Source: Smallanthus sonchifolius (Eukaryota > Streptophyta > Magnoliopsida > Asterales > Asteraceae). From it: a stretch of 64,000 bases of DNA. Under the pieces are notes generated by a model. That model worked only from the letters and a program-made list of their open reading frames with translations, was not told the origin of the DNA and ran no database searches. The stretch covers positions 105,020,001 through 105,084,000 of the forward strand of contig CM042018.1 of NCBI GenBank assembly GCA_023525975.1, given 5' to 3'. Positions within the stretch are counted from its first letter, which is position 1, and the number at the start of each line of letters is the position of its first letter. A program made the position numbers and the translations under genes. Shown here in pieces: positions 43,558 to 55,277 of this stretch.

Positions 43558-45035
43558 TGTCACACCCGTAACACAGGACAGTCATCTAACCAGAGTAGTA
43601 CCTCTAACAGATATGTTCCTAGGTAAGAGCGATGGGTCTAGGAGAGATTTATACACCGCTCTTTCCTATACAGAACATTCCGTTCGTCAGATAACTACAT
43701 ACCGGTTGAAGGTCGCCTTCTAGTTACTGTGACGTTGATACCAAAAACACACAGCAGAATACTTAACATCATAACTTATTTTATTTCATAACATAACGTT
43801 TGTACAATAGGGATTAACTGGAAAAATACAATATAAACAACTCTGGACTTAAAGCTCATGAGGAATCATGCCATCCACTCAGGCCTTATGGTCACACAGG
43901 GACCTGCCCTCAGTCATCCCTATATCAACATTTGTACCTCCCCTGGAATGCCAACTACCAGCTAGGGTTCACATGTGCTCAAAAACATTTGAAAATAGTT
44001 TGGATCAGCTTAACGCTGGTGAGTTCATAAACAAAATCATCTTTATGGTTATCTTTGATACAGGGATGAATGCCCCGACAGGTCTTACAACCATCCCCTC
44101 CAATCCATCACCCAATAACCTCTGCTTTACTCGGGTTCTGAGTTTACAACATACATATATACAAAGACCTTACGGCGCGCTGGTCCCATACGTACTAGAT
44201 CTCAAACAAGAGGATCGGTCTTGTCCCTAGGTCCCACCCTAATCATGGCCATCATAAGTACTTATTATAGGATATATGCACGGATAGTATTGGGATCTTA
44301 GATAAAAATCATTTGCAAAACATTTCATAGAGCACAGTTCAGAGGAACTCATCTCAAGCAGAACCTCCTCATGTATTGAATATAACAATCAACACTTCGA
44401 TAGAACCCTAGATCATATTCGACATTATCATAATCAATATCCCTATTTTAGGTTTACACGAAGAAACCTCAAGGTGTTCAGAAACCTTACCTCGGCACTA
44501 TCTACGGCAGTTTACTGACGAATTGCGAGAAACTAGACTTTCGAGAGTGGACCAGAACCTCGGGAATTGAGCTATCAGAGCTTATGTGTGTGTATTTGAA
44601 GGTGTTTGTGTGTGCCAAGATCTGAAATCGATCCATCTATTTATAGGTTGTTTTCTGCCTCATATCGGACCGTTATGCAGGGGGATAGCGGTCCGCTATC
44701 GCCCTGCCTGCGTCAGCCCTACACGCGTCCTGCTCATATTGGACCATCCCTCATTTTGCTGCTGTCGGACCGCAATGGGTGGAGATGTCAGTCCGACATG
44801 GTGCCACGCGTTAAATCTCCACCGGTGAGTCATAGTACATGTGTCAACACCTCATTCATACCTTCGTCAACACATATCGGGCCGATATGGATCGGATGTC
44901 GGTCCGACATCCGCCTCATTTTCAGAATTTTCACTTTTAGTCCTCCATCTTTGGAAAACTTGCAGTTTAACCCCTGAACTTTGTCTTTTGATACTTTTAG
45001 CCTTTATTTGATTTGGGAATTATACAGATGTTACA
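43558..45035 (-). mobile_element. 5' LTR of the gypsy element, 1,478 bp, complete
   Basis: On the plus strand it runs TGTCACACCCGTAACACAGG to ATACAGATGTTACA. In element orientation it begins TGTAACATCTG and ends GGTGTGACA, directly before the priming site. It is followed by the target duplicate CTTAG. The U3 part holds hairpin words (GATAGCG/CGCTATC, GATGTCGG/CCGACATC) at 44660-44920, just upstream of the TATA-like box. Confidence 0.92.
44637..44646 (-). promoter_or_regulatory. TATA-like box of the 5' LTR
   Basis: CTATAAATAG on the minus strand, in the same position as in the solo LTR (20809-20818), immediately downstream of the hairpin-word cluster. It is the likely core promoter, by position and sequence only. 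Confidence 0.6.
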
Positions 45036-46007
45036 CTTAGGACCCTAGCACAACACCAAGTCTTGAACGCCAGTTCAGGCGACACTCAAGTGCGGCTGGC
45101 GACTCTCCTAGCCGACACTCAAGTGTGGCTGGTGACTCTCCCAGCCGACACTCAAGTGGGATTTTCGATACTCTCGGCTGACACTCAAGTATCTCGGCCG
45201 ACTCCTGCGTTAAATAATAGAATTCTTACTTGACTTATGTGCAGATCGGTATACTCACTAGTAATAATTAAGACATCAGCTTCGGGATGAATATCGGTAG
45301 ACAAGTGAGTTCTATGTGCCCCTTATGTGTTATGTGCAAATGTTTTCAAATTATTTGGGGTTGAAGTGTATACACGTGTATGAATGAATATATGAAGGCT
45401 ATATATAACCGTATGTGTTACATGACAATACATGATGAACAAAGAATGAAAAGTAAGTTTATGAATAATGAAATGAAAGTATAACATAACGTGTGTGAAT
45501 GAAATCTTGCTTTATATTATTATATATATTGCATGCTATGTATGATTAAAACGTTATGGATGGTTCGATGATAACGGTTACTTCGGTAGACGGACGACCA
45601 TGCGACTATTATGCAGCCTGGATGGAAAGTCTAGAAAGGTAGACTAAATACGGACTACTACAGTAGGACGATTGTAAGAAAAGGATGGACGGCCGAATAC
45701 TGCCGGACGGTTGTAAGATAATGATGGATGGTTGCATATATAGTTCGCGTAGGAAACGGATGCCTTAGTGCAGACGGGCGAATAGGACGGCCTACGACGA
45801 TAGGACGGTTGTACGTCATGACGGACGGACGAAAGTGCTGGACGGTTGTAAGAATAAAAGGACGAACGGACACTAGTTTCCAGACGGTTGTAAGTATTGC
45901 GGACTACGATGGTAGGCCGCAACGTTTGTCTTTGTGACTTACGTAATCAATGACGGGCTGATCACCCTTATGTGCAAGACCAATGAATGTTCAATGAATG
46001 CAAGAAT

Positions 46008-48446
46008 TGTCACACCCCGGCCGGCCGACGGATTATACGTCGGGGCTGACGCGGTTGTTCATAAGCACATGATCATCCATTAATAAGTGATAATATTTAT
46101 TCACCATAATTAAAGCATCCGTTACAAAGGAAAATAGGAAACAAAGTGTTCATAACATAACAAAATTAAATCCAATCTTTATTAAAGCTAGGTCCAAGGT
46201 CCTATGTGATCATGCTATATCCTTAAACTGGTGCACCTGAAACATGTGAGTAAAAGCCAACTACAAGTAGTTGGTGAGAAACATAGGTTTTGACACCAAA
46301 CAAAGTTAAGTATAGTTTACAATTCAATATGTTCAAATCATGTCTAAAGCATAAATGTGAAAACATACAAGGTTCTAAGGCGTACAATCAAGCCATGTAA
46401 TAGGAAAAATGTATACACAATCCAACTGATTGTGTTATGAAAAAGTAGTAAGATGTATACACAAAACCCGCCAAGGTTTTATGTTAAGTAATGAATCAGA
46501 TTCACCTATAAATGATCATGTTAGGTACTACCTTATGCTTGCCACACAAGTTAATGATTGTACTAACATGAACACATGTAATAGTCACTAAGCAGTTTAA
46601 GACATAAAACACAAAGACCTTAGCATAAGAACAAAGGTATTGAATTGTGTATGAAATATAGTTGTAAATATGTTTCACACCAAAAGTATAAAAAGAAAAA
46701 AAAAAGGGGGGGGGGGGCTATGTAAACTCACATGTATTGAAGTTAGAAATGATATGGTTTGGTAAGATGAATAGGTCTCGAGAGAATTTCTCACAACAAA
46801 CCTACATGGGTAAATATACACCAACTCAATGTATGGAAATAAGGAAGTTCTAAGATTTTAGGGTTTGGGATTGGGTATGAACTTGTATATATATTTGTAG
46901 GAAAATATAAGTTCATGACTAGCATTGAAATAATAGTTTATAAATCAATTAGAATTAATTAAGGTTTCTAATTAATTATATAGTAAAGAGGTTTGAATTT
47001 ATTTATATAATTATTAAATAAATGAAAATGGAAAGGAGGTTTAAATAAATCCCTTGGATTTATTTATATAATTACTCTAAAAATAATTTATAAATAAATT
47101 ATGAAATAGAAAAAGGTTTAGTTAATCTATTTTATGTACATAAAATAAATTAATTAGACTATTTAATAATCTCTTTTAAATAAAATAATAAAGAGTTAAT
47201 AAATCATTAGACTTTAAATGAAATTAATTGAACTTTGTATAAAATAATTATTTAAGTATTTTTTTTATAAATTTACAAGTTTTAAATAATTATTTTAGCC
47301 ATAATAATTATTTATAAATTTAAAAGAGTTTAATAATGCTTAAACATTTAACCATAATTTGTGTAATAAACATTATCAATTGATAAATAAATAACGTAAC
47401 TAAATTTGTCTAAACAAATCATTTATATTATTTTATTTAAGAATTTTACAAGTGTTATAATAAATAAAATGGTTTAAAATACCAATTTATATTTTCGATC
47501 TTTATAGAGGTTGTAGGATGTATTTATTTGATTTATAAAAATTAAATTAGAATTGTAAAACATTTTAATTATGCAAAAAGGAAATAATCTCAAACAAAAA
47601 GGGCTGTCGGGACTCGAACCCGCGTCGAGCCGGCCACACTTTGCACACGCGCACTTGACCACTGGACCAGGGCATGTTGCCGTGTCAAGTAAAGGTTGGT
47701 TTAAGTTTTAATCAGCAAACCCAAACACCCTTCGTCCCCATAACGATCCGACGAACCCTAGCCCTCCAATGTCCATAATCGACCAACGATTCGAACCCAA
47801 ACCCATAGGGCTTTTGATCGTGTGACTGAAATGAACCTATTGGTACTAAAATTACCTGAAATGGTTGGTCGACGGAGGAGAAGGACCGAGCAAAACAGGT
47901 CTGAGTTCGTCGAGCTTGATCATGCTTCGGAGGTGTGTTTAGGCAGGTTTTCGAGTTCAGGGAGTTTGGGATGAATGTCGCGAAGGGGTTGCACTCGTTT
48001 TATAGGTCCAATTTCAAGCCAAACACACGAATCGATTAAACTCAAGCTTTGAACGGTTATGGTTCGAATTACTTGAATTCGATCATTGAATTGGTTAAAT
48101 TGAGTTGTTAATCTTGATTGAAACCGTTATAGTAACGTTTTAGCATGATTAGATTGAGTTAAACCCATCGATTCAGTGATCCACCGATTGAATTCGGCCT
48201 TAGTTGACTTTCGAGGGTCAAGGGGGCGGGGGGTAATTTCAGAACAGAATGGGGGAGGAAATGGAAGTTCAAATTTGCATAATGGTCCCTGAATTTCTAA
48301 AGCTTTAACATTTTATGTTTAAACCTTGTTTTAAATGAAATTAAAGTTTCTGAAATTACAAAATCAACCCCGAACTTTTATAAAACACAACATTATCAAA
48401 TCTATGAATTTTTTATAAACCCAATATTATTTTTAAATGTTACAAA

Positions 48447-48486
<40 letters not shown>

Positions 48487-48747
48487 GGTTTAGAAAATAA
48501 CCTAGCATATGTATATATTTATTTAATAGAATTTTAATCAATTATTTACATAAATCCTTATATAAATATTTGTTATCCTTGTAGTGAAACAATTGTACCC
48601 AAGGTATGTTTGTACGTTTACTCATGAAATGAAGTGGATAAATAGGATAATCTTTTTATTGAAAAGGATAGATGCAATTCACATAATAATGAAATTACAA
48701 GTGCCGGAAAAGGTAAAAATAAAGGCCAGAATTTTCTTGAGATTACA
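46008..48747. mobile_element. Solo LTR, 2.74 kb, TSD AGAAT
   Basis: It runs TGTCACACCCCGGCC to CTTGAGATTACA, flanked by AGAAT at 46003-46007 and 48748-48752. No gag-pol lies inside. Its interior is partly very AT-rich (46900-47600) and then carries a tRNA-like box pair, a more GC-rich segment (47690-48230) and a TATATA run (48455-48485). The first bases resemble the opening of the 3.3-kb solo LTR's complement, so the two may be related families. Orientation is undecided. Confidence 0.88.
47601..47680 (-). other. tRNA-like Pol III A and B boxes inside the LTR
   Basis: Minus strand: A box TGGTCCAGTGG (47669-47659) and B box GGTTCGAGTCC (47620-47610), each a full match to the consensus, 38 bp apart. 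They are followed by CGACAGCCCTTTTTG, and the T5 run would stop Pol III. The 5' acceptor half does not pair with the 3' half (ACAGCCC has no partner), so this is not a working tRNA gene. It looks like a tRNA-derived segment taken up by the LTR. Confidence 0.65.
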
Positions 48748-49168
48748 AGAATGTATGTATTCATATACGTACTCACATATGAATGATATAAGAATGAAAG
48801 AATTATAATAGTAAATATATACATATAAATATATTTATACTCATGAAAATATGACAGAAAAATGTTTATACCTACTTGCTTTAAACCATGACTCAACAAC
48901 GTTAACTGACGTTTAATATGCACTTCAAGTAACAAAAGGAAAGGGCGTGCAAATGCGTGATGGCTACCTGGCACGAGACTGACATCCTATTATGTGATTA
49001 TGTGTTTTCAGACAATTGTTTCCTTTAAATGTTAAAGACTTCCGCTGTTTATTTAATAGAATAATGTACGCTTCCGCTATGTTTTAAAAGTTATAGTTTA
49101 TTCAGTTTTCATCACTATGTTTATGAGTAAATCCAACAAGTGAGGTCTCCCGGGTTTGGGGCCTTACA

Positions 49169-50110
49169 ATAGACTGAAGACTATAACCTAAGAACGTTGA
49201 ATAATAATTCTAAAGAGCAGGCCTACACTTCAGTTACAAACTAAAACAAATTTATATCATAATATTGTAGTATCTCATATCACAAACTTTTATGAATGTT
49301 GGTTATGAATGGCCCAAAGAATGAACTTTTGAGAGATCGATATAGCACAAGGTATTCTCAATTATGTCCAATGACACAAGGGCTATCTAATCAACGACTA
49401 CAAGTTCCACACCCACTGCATAACTTACCATGAGTGTGTCACACAAAATAGCGGTGCATGCATGAAAGGGGCTTTATATAAAGAACAAGAAAATAACTAC
49501 TATGGATTGTTGGATGAGACCCTATATATCAAATACCATAGCAACATAGGAAGTGATGTGGTCGTTTTGTTCAAATGCACACGGTTTGATCCCTCAGCGA
49601 TGTAAGTGTTGACTTGAAGACTAATAAGGTTGACATTAAACCAAAGACAATAGGATGTGTTGACGACCCATTTATCCTATCATCCTAATTACAACATGTG
49701 TATTGTACACCATATTCTTCAAAGGATAAGGGATTTATAGGCTGGTGGGCTATTGTTAAGACAACGCCAAAGGGATTTTATGAACTAGCCGAAGTTGCTA
49801 GTGAAGTAGATGATGATTGATGATAATGAAGACGATGGGGCATTACTTTCAAGAGAATGAAAGATTGATATGTATAATAACTTGGAATTTACTCAATCTA
49901 GAAGGATGGGTAATAAAGAACTCGATGACATAAAAGATGATGTGCACAAAGAGAGAATTTGAAGACAAAGACTCAGATTAATTAATTTGTTGTTGATAAC
50001 ATATATATAAGGTAGCATATAATGCTTAATGATATTGTAAAATAAATTTAAAAGTTTTTCTAAATTTTATATATAATGGTTATTGTGAATATTAAAGATT
50101 TTGTTTTGTA
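49169..50110 (+). pseudogene. CACTA transposon remnant: DUF4216-type region of the transposase gene
   Basis: From 49381 the frame reads YKFHTHCITYHECVTQNSGA, NYYGLLDETLYIKYH and DVVVLFKCTRFDPSA, to TAA near 49601. A second frame follows: VDIKPKTIGCVDDPFILSS, HVYCTPYSSKD and WWAIVKTTPKGFYELAE. The order F-x-T...TQNSGV, YYG.L..I...Y, VLFKC.WFD, DPFI, Q.Y is the DUF4216 region known downstream of Tnp2-like transposases in plant CACTA elements. It is broken by stops. The LTR 45041-49168 joins it on the left and a young copia on the right. Confidence 0.7.
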
Positions 50111-50402
50111 TGTTGGTAATTGCCAACTTAAAACAAATAGGCCCATTCACGTGTAGGTGAGTTTGAGGGCCGGCCCGCGAAACTCTATTAAATGTGTTAA
50201 TGGGTTTAAGGGGTCATTAGGGTTTTTGCTTGTAACTTGCTAGCCAAGTTGGGTCATGCATATATATACATAACCGAGTCTAGGGTTGTGACAATGAGAG
50301 GTGATTGTAATTAAGTTTTGAGTAAGTTTCTTAGTTGCAATAATACGAGAGTTTACCCTAAATTGTGTGATTACGTTTTCTGATATCATTTAATCATCTT
50401 GA
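50111..50402 (+). mobile_element. 5' LTR of the copia element (292 bp)
   Basis: It starts TGTTGGTAATTGCCAAC, which forms a short hairpin (TTGG..CCAA), and has a TATATATACATAA run near 50260 as a likely TATA box. It differs from the 3' LTR at two sites (CTAGCC versus CTGGCC; GAGTAAG versus GAGCAAG). Confidence 0.93.
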
Positions 50403-50404
50403 AT

Positions 50405-50416
50405 TGGTATCAGAGC
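50405..50416 (+). promoter_or_regulatory. tRNA-iMet primer binding site
   Basis: TGGTATCAGAGC two bases after the LTR end. The exact match and position fix the element's orientation. Confidence 0.93.
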
Positions 50417-50675
50417 CCACCTGGGTTTCAAGCGATTTGCCGGCGAGAGAACATCGAAACGTTAGTCGGTTGGAAACGATTGAGAAATCGTTGATTGTCC
50501 GACTGACCCAGGCCACGTTAATCTGAATCGACAGAGGTTGGAAACAGCCGCAAGGTTGTTGATTGTCCACTGCTGAGATTAAAAGGGTTTGGTCGATTAA
50601 TGCGGTAACTGTTGGTTCTCGTTCATAAGAGGAAGAAGGACAGATCACGTGTGAAAAAGAAAAAAAAACATGGCT

Positions 50676-50759
50676 GAAGGTGACGTTGTAGATACACCCG
50701 TGAAAGTTAACACGAATGAAGGTGACGTTGTAGATACACCCGTGAAAGTTAACACGAAT
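50676..50759 (+). repeat. Exact 42-bp tandem duplication in gag
   Basis: Two perfect copies of GAAGGTGACGTTGTAGATAC... (50676 and 50718) are present. The duplication is in frame and adds 14 residues directly behind the start codon. Confidence 0.95.
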
Positions 50760-53700
50760 TCACCGATGCTCAAGTGCCCAATGTTAACCACGGTTAACTA
50801 TACGATTTGGGCGATACGGATTCGTGCGATTTTTAATGTTCATGGCGTTTGGGATGCCATTGAACCGGGAACGGGGGTGGACGTGAAGAAGAATAACATT
50901 GCAATCGCTTTGTTATTTGATTCAATACCCGAAGATCAGATCTTGCAAGTCGGCAATCTGAAAACGGCTAAGGAGATATGGGATGCAATTAAAGCTCGTC
51001 ACCTTGGTGCCGATCGGGTGCGTGAGGCGAGATTGCAAACCCTCATGTCCGAGTTTGATGGACTGAGGATGAAGGAGACGGAGACAATAGACGAGTTTGC
51101 GGGGAAGCTTTCTGGAATCGCGTCTAAATCAGCGGCCTTGGGAGATACGATTGAAGTGTCGCGGTTAGTAAAGAAGTTTCTTAAAAGTCTTCCACGAAAC
51201 AAATACATTCAGATGGTAGCGTCTCTTGAGCAAGTCTTGGATCTCAAAACTATCGGATTTGAAGACGTTGTTGGACGTTTAAAAGCATACGAGGAAAGGG
51301 TTAGAGATGAAGATTTGCAAGCCGAAACCCAAGGTAAGCTTATGTTCCAATCTTCAAGTTCTTATAATCGTAACTCCACTCATGGTGGTCGTGGACGTGG
51401 AGGGGGACGCGGAAGGGGTGGTCGCGGATCGGGTCAAAATCGTGGGCACCAAGAAAGTACCGCTAAGCCGAAAAACCATGCTCGAAAGGGTAAAAACCGG
51501 GATCTCTCAAAAGTTCAATGTTACCGATGTGACCAGTTCGGGCACTTTGTCTCAAACTGCCCGGAGAGAAAGCATAAGGCTGAAGCGAATCTAGCTGAAG
51601 GTGTCGAACCCAAGGATCCAACTTTGTTCATGATGCAGTGTGTGCAAGAGACGGTGTTCTTAAATGAAAGTAAAGTTTTGCCCGACAATTATGAATCCAA
51701 GGAGGAAGACGTGTGGTACTTGGATAATGGTGCTAGTAATCACATGACGGGTAAGTTGTCTTTCTTTTCTGAACTTAATAAACGGATCATTGGGAAAGTT
51801 AAATTTGGAGATGGTTCTTATGTTGATATTTGCGGGAAGGGTTCGATTTCGTTTGAAGGAAAAACCGGTGAACAACGATTATTAACGGATATTTATTATA
51901 TACCAAGTCTAAAAAGTAATATTATAAGTCTTGGTCAAGCCACCGAGGTTGGGTGTGATATCCGTATGAGAAGCGACTATTTGTCTATGTATGATAGTCG
52001 GGGAACATTGTTGATGAAGGTTAATCGAACCGCAAACCGACTTTATCGGATTAAATTGAAAATTTGTAAACCGGTTTGTTTGCAAAGTCGTATTAAAGAA
52101 TCAAGTTGGTTATGGCATGCAAGGCTTGGCCATTTGAACTTCGAGTCAATGAAGCTCATGGCAAGGAAGCTAATGGTGGAGGGAATGCCTCATGTCACGA
52201 ATGAGAATAAATTGTGTGAATCGTGTCTAGTTGGAAAATAAGCGATGAAACCTTTTCCACGAATGGCGTCGTTTAGGGCAACTCGAGTCCTAGAATTGGT
52301 TCATGGTGATTTGTGCGGACCTATTACTCCTCCAACAATAATGGGTAACAGGTATATTTTTGTTTTGATAGACGATTATACACGTTTCATGTGGATTTAT
52401 TTATTAAAGGCTAAAGACGAAGCGTTCAAGTTTTTTAAAGTTTTTAAAAAGGCGGTCGAAAAGAATACTCGTGAGGTAATAAATACCCTACGAACCGATA
52501 GGGGGGGAGAATTCACTTCACATGAGTTCAATCGGTTCTGCGAGAATGAAGGCATAACCCGACACTTGACGGCTCCGTACACACCACAACAAAATGGTGT
52601 GGTAGAGCGTCGTAATCGAACGCTAATGGAGATGACCCGCAGTATTTTAAAAGCTCGGAATGTTCCTAATTATATGTGGGGCGAGGCAGTAAGGCATTCC
52701 ACATACATAATAAACCGAGTCACTACACGAGCTTTAGAAAACACGACACCGTACGAGATGCTTAAAAAACGCAAACCGGATTTACAGTATCTCAAGATAT
52801 TTGGTTGTCTAGCTTATGCGAAAGTGAATGGACCCGGCGTAAAGAAACTTGATGACCGATCAAGACGTTTGGTATATTTGGGGAGTGAGCCTGGAGCCAA
52901 AGCTTATCGGTTATGTGATCCAACGACCCAAAGAGTAGTGGTAAGTCGTGAACCGGACTTTGATGAAACGTCAAGTTGGAATTGGGAAAAATCAAAAAAA
53001 CCCGAAACGGAGCTTGCACCGGGTTTATTTTGGGTTGATTGGAATGGGTTTATTGATACCGGGGTTGGGCAAGTTGCAACCGAGACCATGGGTAGCAACA
53101 GCAGCAACGACCAAAACTCTGTGTCGTAAAATCTGTCATCAGCAGCATCAGCGACAGACAGTGACAATTCTGTCACTAATTCTAACAGCCCAGCATCAGC
53201 GACAGCAACAGCAACACCTGCAGCAACAGCATCAGCGACAGGTTCTGGTTCAGCAGCACCAACAGCGACCAGTTCGTCACAGATTCATTCACAGGAAGAT
53301 AATGAAGCTGAATTTGAGCAGGGTTTGAGGAGATCCACACGAGTATCGATTGCACCGGTTAAGTTCAATGATTATGTCTTATCCACAGAAATTGAAGACA
53401 TTGAACTTTTATTATTGGAAGAATGTGAGCCAAGAAATTTTGAAGAAGCAAAATCTAAACCGGAGTGGATTAAAGCTATGGGGGTGGAACTCGAATCCAT
53501 TGAGAGGAATGGGACGTGGAGGTTAACCGAGTTACCAAATGGAGCTAAAGCAATCGGATTGAAGTGGGTTTTCAAAATTAAGAGGAACGCGGATGGTTCC
53601 ATTAATAAATATAAAGCAAGACTCGTGGCAAAGGGTTACGTGCAACAACCCGGAGTCGATTTTGACGAGGTTTTCGCACCAGTGGCGAGGCTTGAAACCA

Positions 53701-54965
53701 TTCGAATGCTCATTGCTATTGCCGCTACCGATGGATGGGAATTACATCACTTGGATGTAAAGTCGGCATTTTTACACGGGGAGCTTAAGGAGGAGGTTTT
53801 TGTTTCTCAACCGGATGGGTTTGTGAAAGCCGGGAAAGAAAACAAAGTCTACAAGCTGTCCAAGGCATTATACGGGTTGAGGCAAGCACCACGGGCGTGG
53901 AATACTAAGCTTAATGGTATTCTAAAGAGTATGAAATTCACGAGGTGCTCGCAAGAACAGGCGGTTTACCGAAGAAGGATTGGGATCGACATTATTATTG
54001 TTGGTGTTTATGTCGATGATTTGGTTGTTACCGGGTCGAATATCAACCATATCAAAGAGTTCAAACTTGCGATGTCTAAGAAGTTTGAAATGTCCGACTT
54101 GGGTAAACTTACTTACTACCTTGGAATCGAAGTCGCACAGCTTGGAAATGAAATTCGAATCCATCAATGTGCTTATGCTCGATGGGTGTTGAAAGAAGCC
54201 GGAATGGAAAACTGTTACTCAAAAGGTGTACCCATGGATCCTAATATGAAGTTGTCTAAGGCCGAGGATGAGGACGATGTTGATGCAACGGAGTACCGGA
54301 AGTTGGTTGGGTGTCTACGTTACTTGTTACACACACGACCCGACATGGCGTTTTCGGTTGGTATGGTTAGTAGATACATGCAAACTCCAAAGAAGTCTCA
54401 TTTTTCTGCAATCAAACAAATTCTTCAATATGTTCAAGGCACTTGTGAATATGGGATCAAGTATAAGAAAGGCGGATCAAAGATCTTGATCGGGTATAGT
54501 GATAGTAGCCATAATATTGACGATGATGATGGAAGGAGCACTACCGGACATGTGTTTTATTATGGAGGAACCCCAATCTCTTGGTGTTCACAAAAACAAA
54601 GCACAGTAGCTCTTTCATCGTGTGAAGCGTAGTACATGGCGGCAAGCTCGGCCGCATGCCAAGCCGTATGGTTACGTGAGTTGTTGGGAGAATTAACTGG
54701 AGCAGAATTGCAAGAAGTTTCGTTACGGGTTGATAACACATCGGCGATTGCTTTGGTTAAAAATCCTATTTTCCATGGACGGAGCAAGCATATAAAGACC
54801 CGTTTTCACTATATTCGGGAGTGTGTTGATCGCAATGAGGTGGTAGTGGAACATGTAAGTGGCAAGGAACAACGGGCCGACATTCTTACAAAGGCTCTCG
54901 CAAGGAACAAGTTTGATGAGATGCGAAGTCTACTTGGCGTTGAAGACCTCCTAGTTTCAAGTAGG

Positions 54966-54980
54966 AAATTAGGGGGTGAT
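54966..54980 (+). promoter_or_regulatory. Polypurine tract
   Basis: GAAATTAGGGGGTGAT directly before the 3' LTR, the expected second-strand primer site. The same core (GGGGTGAT) precedes the copia LTR at 6457. Confidence 0.85.
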
Positions 54981-55272
54981 TGTTGGTAATTGCCAACTTA
55001 AAACAAATAGGCCCATTCACGTGTAGGTGAGTTTGAGGGCCGGCCCGCGAAACTCTATTAAATGTGTTAATGGGTTTAAGGGGTCATTAGGGTTTTTGCT
55101 TGTAACTTGCTGGCCAAGTTGGGTCATGCATATATATACATAACCGAGTCTAGGGTTGTGACAATGAGAGGTGATTGTAATTAAGTTTTGAGCAAGTTTC
55201 TTAGTTGCAATAATACGAGAGTTTACCCTAAATTGTGTGATTACGTTTTCTGATATCATTTAATCATCTTGA
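54981..55272 (+). mobile_element. 3' LTR of the copia element (292 bp)
   Basis: It differs from the 5' LTR at two positions and is followed by the duplicate TTGTA. Confidence 0.93.
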
Positions 55273-55277
55273 TTGTA

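Larger units (their letters stand above)
34171..45035 (-). mobile_element. Ty3/gypsy chromovirus (Tekay/Del-like), 10.9 kb with nested solo LTR
   Basis: TSD CTTAG lies at 34166-34170 and 45036-45040. The 5' LTR is at 43558-45035, the priming site at 43543-43554, and gag-pol reads leftward in gypsy order with a chromodomain-like end. The 3' LTR is at 34171-35449 and lacks about 200 bp at its inner end. A 3,328-bp solo LTR interrupts RNase H. The two LTRs differ by roughly 6 percent in the first 150 bp by eye, so it is much older than the copia at 50111. Confidence 0.93.
45041..49168 (+). mobile_element. Right part of a gypsy LTR (family of 60716), with nested solo LTR
   Basis: Shared with the LTR 60716-62603 are GTGAGTTCTATGTGCCCC, GGTTGAAGTGTATACAC, the TGATCACCCTTATGTG region, CGTTAACTGACG-like text, CGAGACTGACATCC and the final ATGAGTAAATCCAACAAGTG with GGGGCCTTACA (ends at 49168). 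No priming site follows, so it is a solo or 3' LTR. Its left part is at about 33930-34170. Repeated words CCGACACTCAAGTG lie at 45069-45190. Confidence 0.75.
50670..54989 (+). pseudogene. Copia gag-pol polyprotein, one frame with three premature stops
   Basis: A single frame of 1,439 codons starts at ATG 50670 (chosen as the first ATG behind the leader). Gag carries a 14-residue duplication (EGDVVDTPVKVNTN twice), a UBN2-type domain (LTTVNYTIWAIRIRAIF), an RGG-rich linker and CYRCDQFGHFVSNC. Protease has WYLDNGASNHMTG. The integrase finger (WLWHARLGHLNF, CESCLVGK) and core (LIDDYTRFMWIYL, LRTDRGGEF, TPQQNGVVERRNRTL) follow. Reverse transcriptase has HHLDVKSAFLHGELKEEVF, YGLRQAPRAWN and VYVDDLVVTGS. 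RNase H has GRSTTGHVFYYGG, DNTSAIALVKNPIFHGRSK and RADILTKALA. Stops are TAA at 52239-52241 and 53127-53129 and TAG at 54630-54632, where family members have Glu in SCEAEYMA. All other active-site residues are intact. Confidence 0.93.
50111..55272 (+). mobile_element. Young Ty1/copia retrotransposon, structurally complete
   Basis: Size is 5,162 bp. The 5' LTR is 50111-50402 and the 3' LTR 54981-55272, both 292 bp. TSD TTGTA is at 50106-50110 and 55273-55277. A priming site, polypurine tract and one continuous gag-pol reading (with three stops) lie between. Order is gag, CCHC, protease, integrase, reverse transcriptase, RNase H, as in copia. The LTRs end ..ATCTTGA rather than the usual CA. Confidence 0.95.

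Noticed and set aside
43868..44977. Plus-strand frames of 80-123 codons
   Set aside because: They lie within the gypsy LTR, recur at 34.4-35.4 kb and 20.0 kb as LTR copies, and have no domain.
34171..45035. Infectious or endogenous pararetrovirus
   Set aside because: Gag-pol order, tRNA-Met priming site, LTRs and 5-bp duplicates are those of an ordinary plant chromovirus retrotransposon; no movement or coat protein is seen.
45644..45937. Arg/Ser/Tyr-rich minus frames and plus frame with GGACGG words
   Set aside because: They arise from a GGACGGNCGA-rich stretch in the LTR; no domain.
47601..47680. Functional tRNA gene
   Set aside because: A and B boxes are perfect but the acceptor stem does not pair and the anticodon arm is not convincing.
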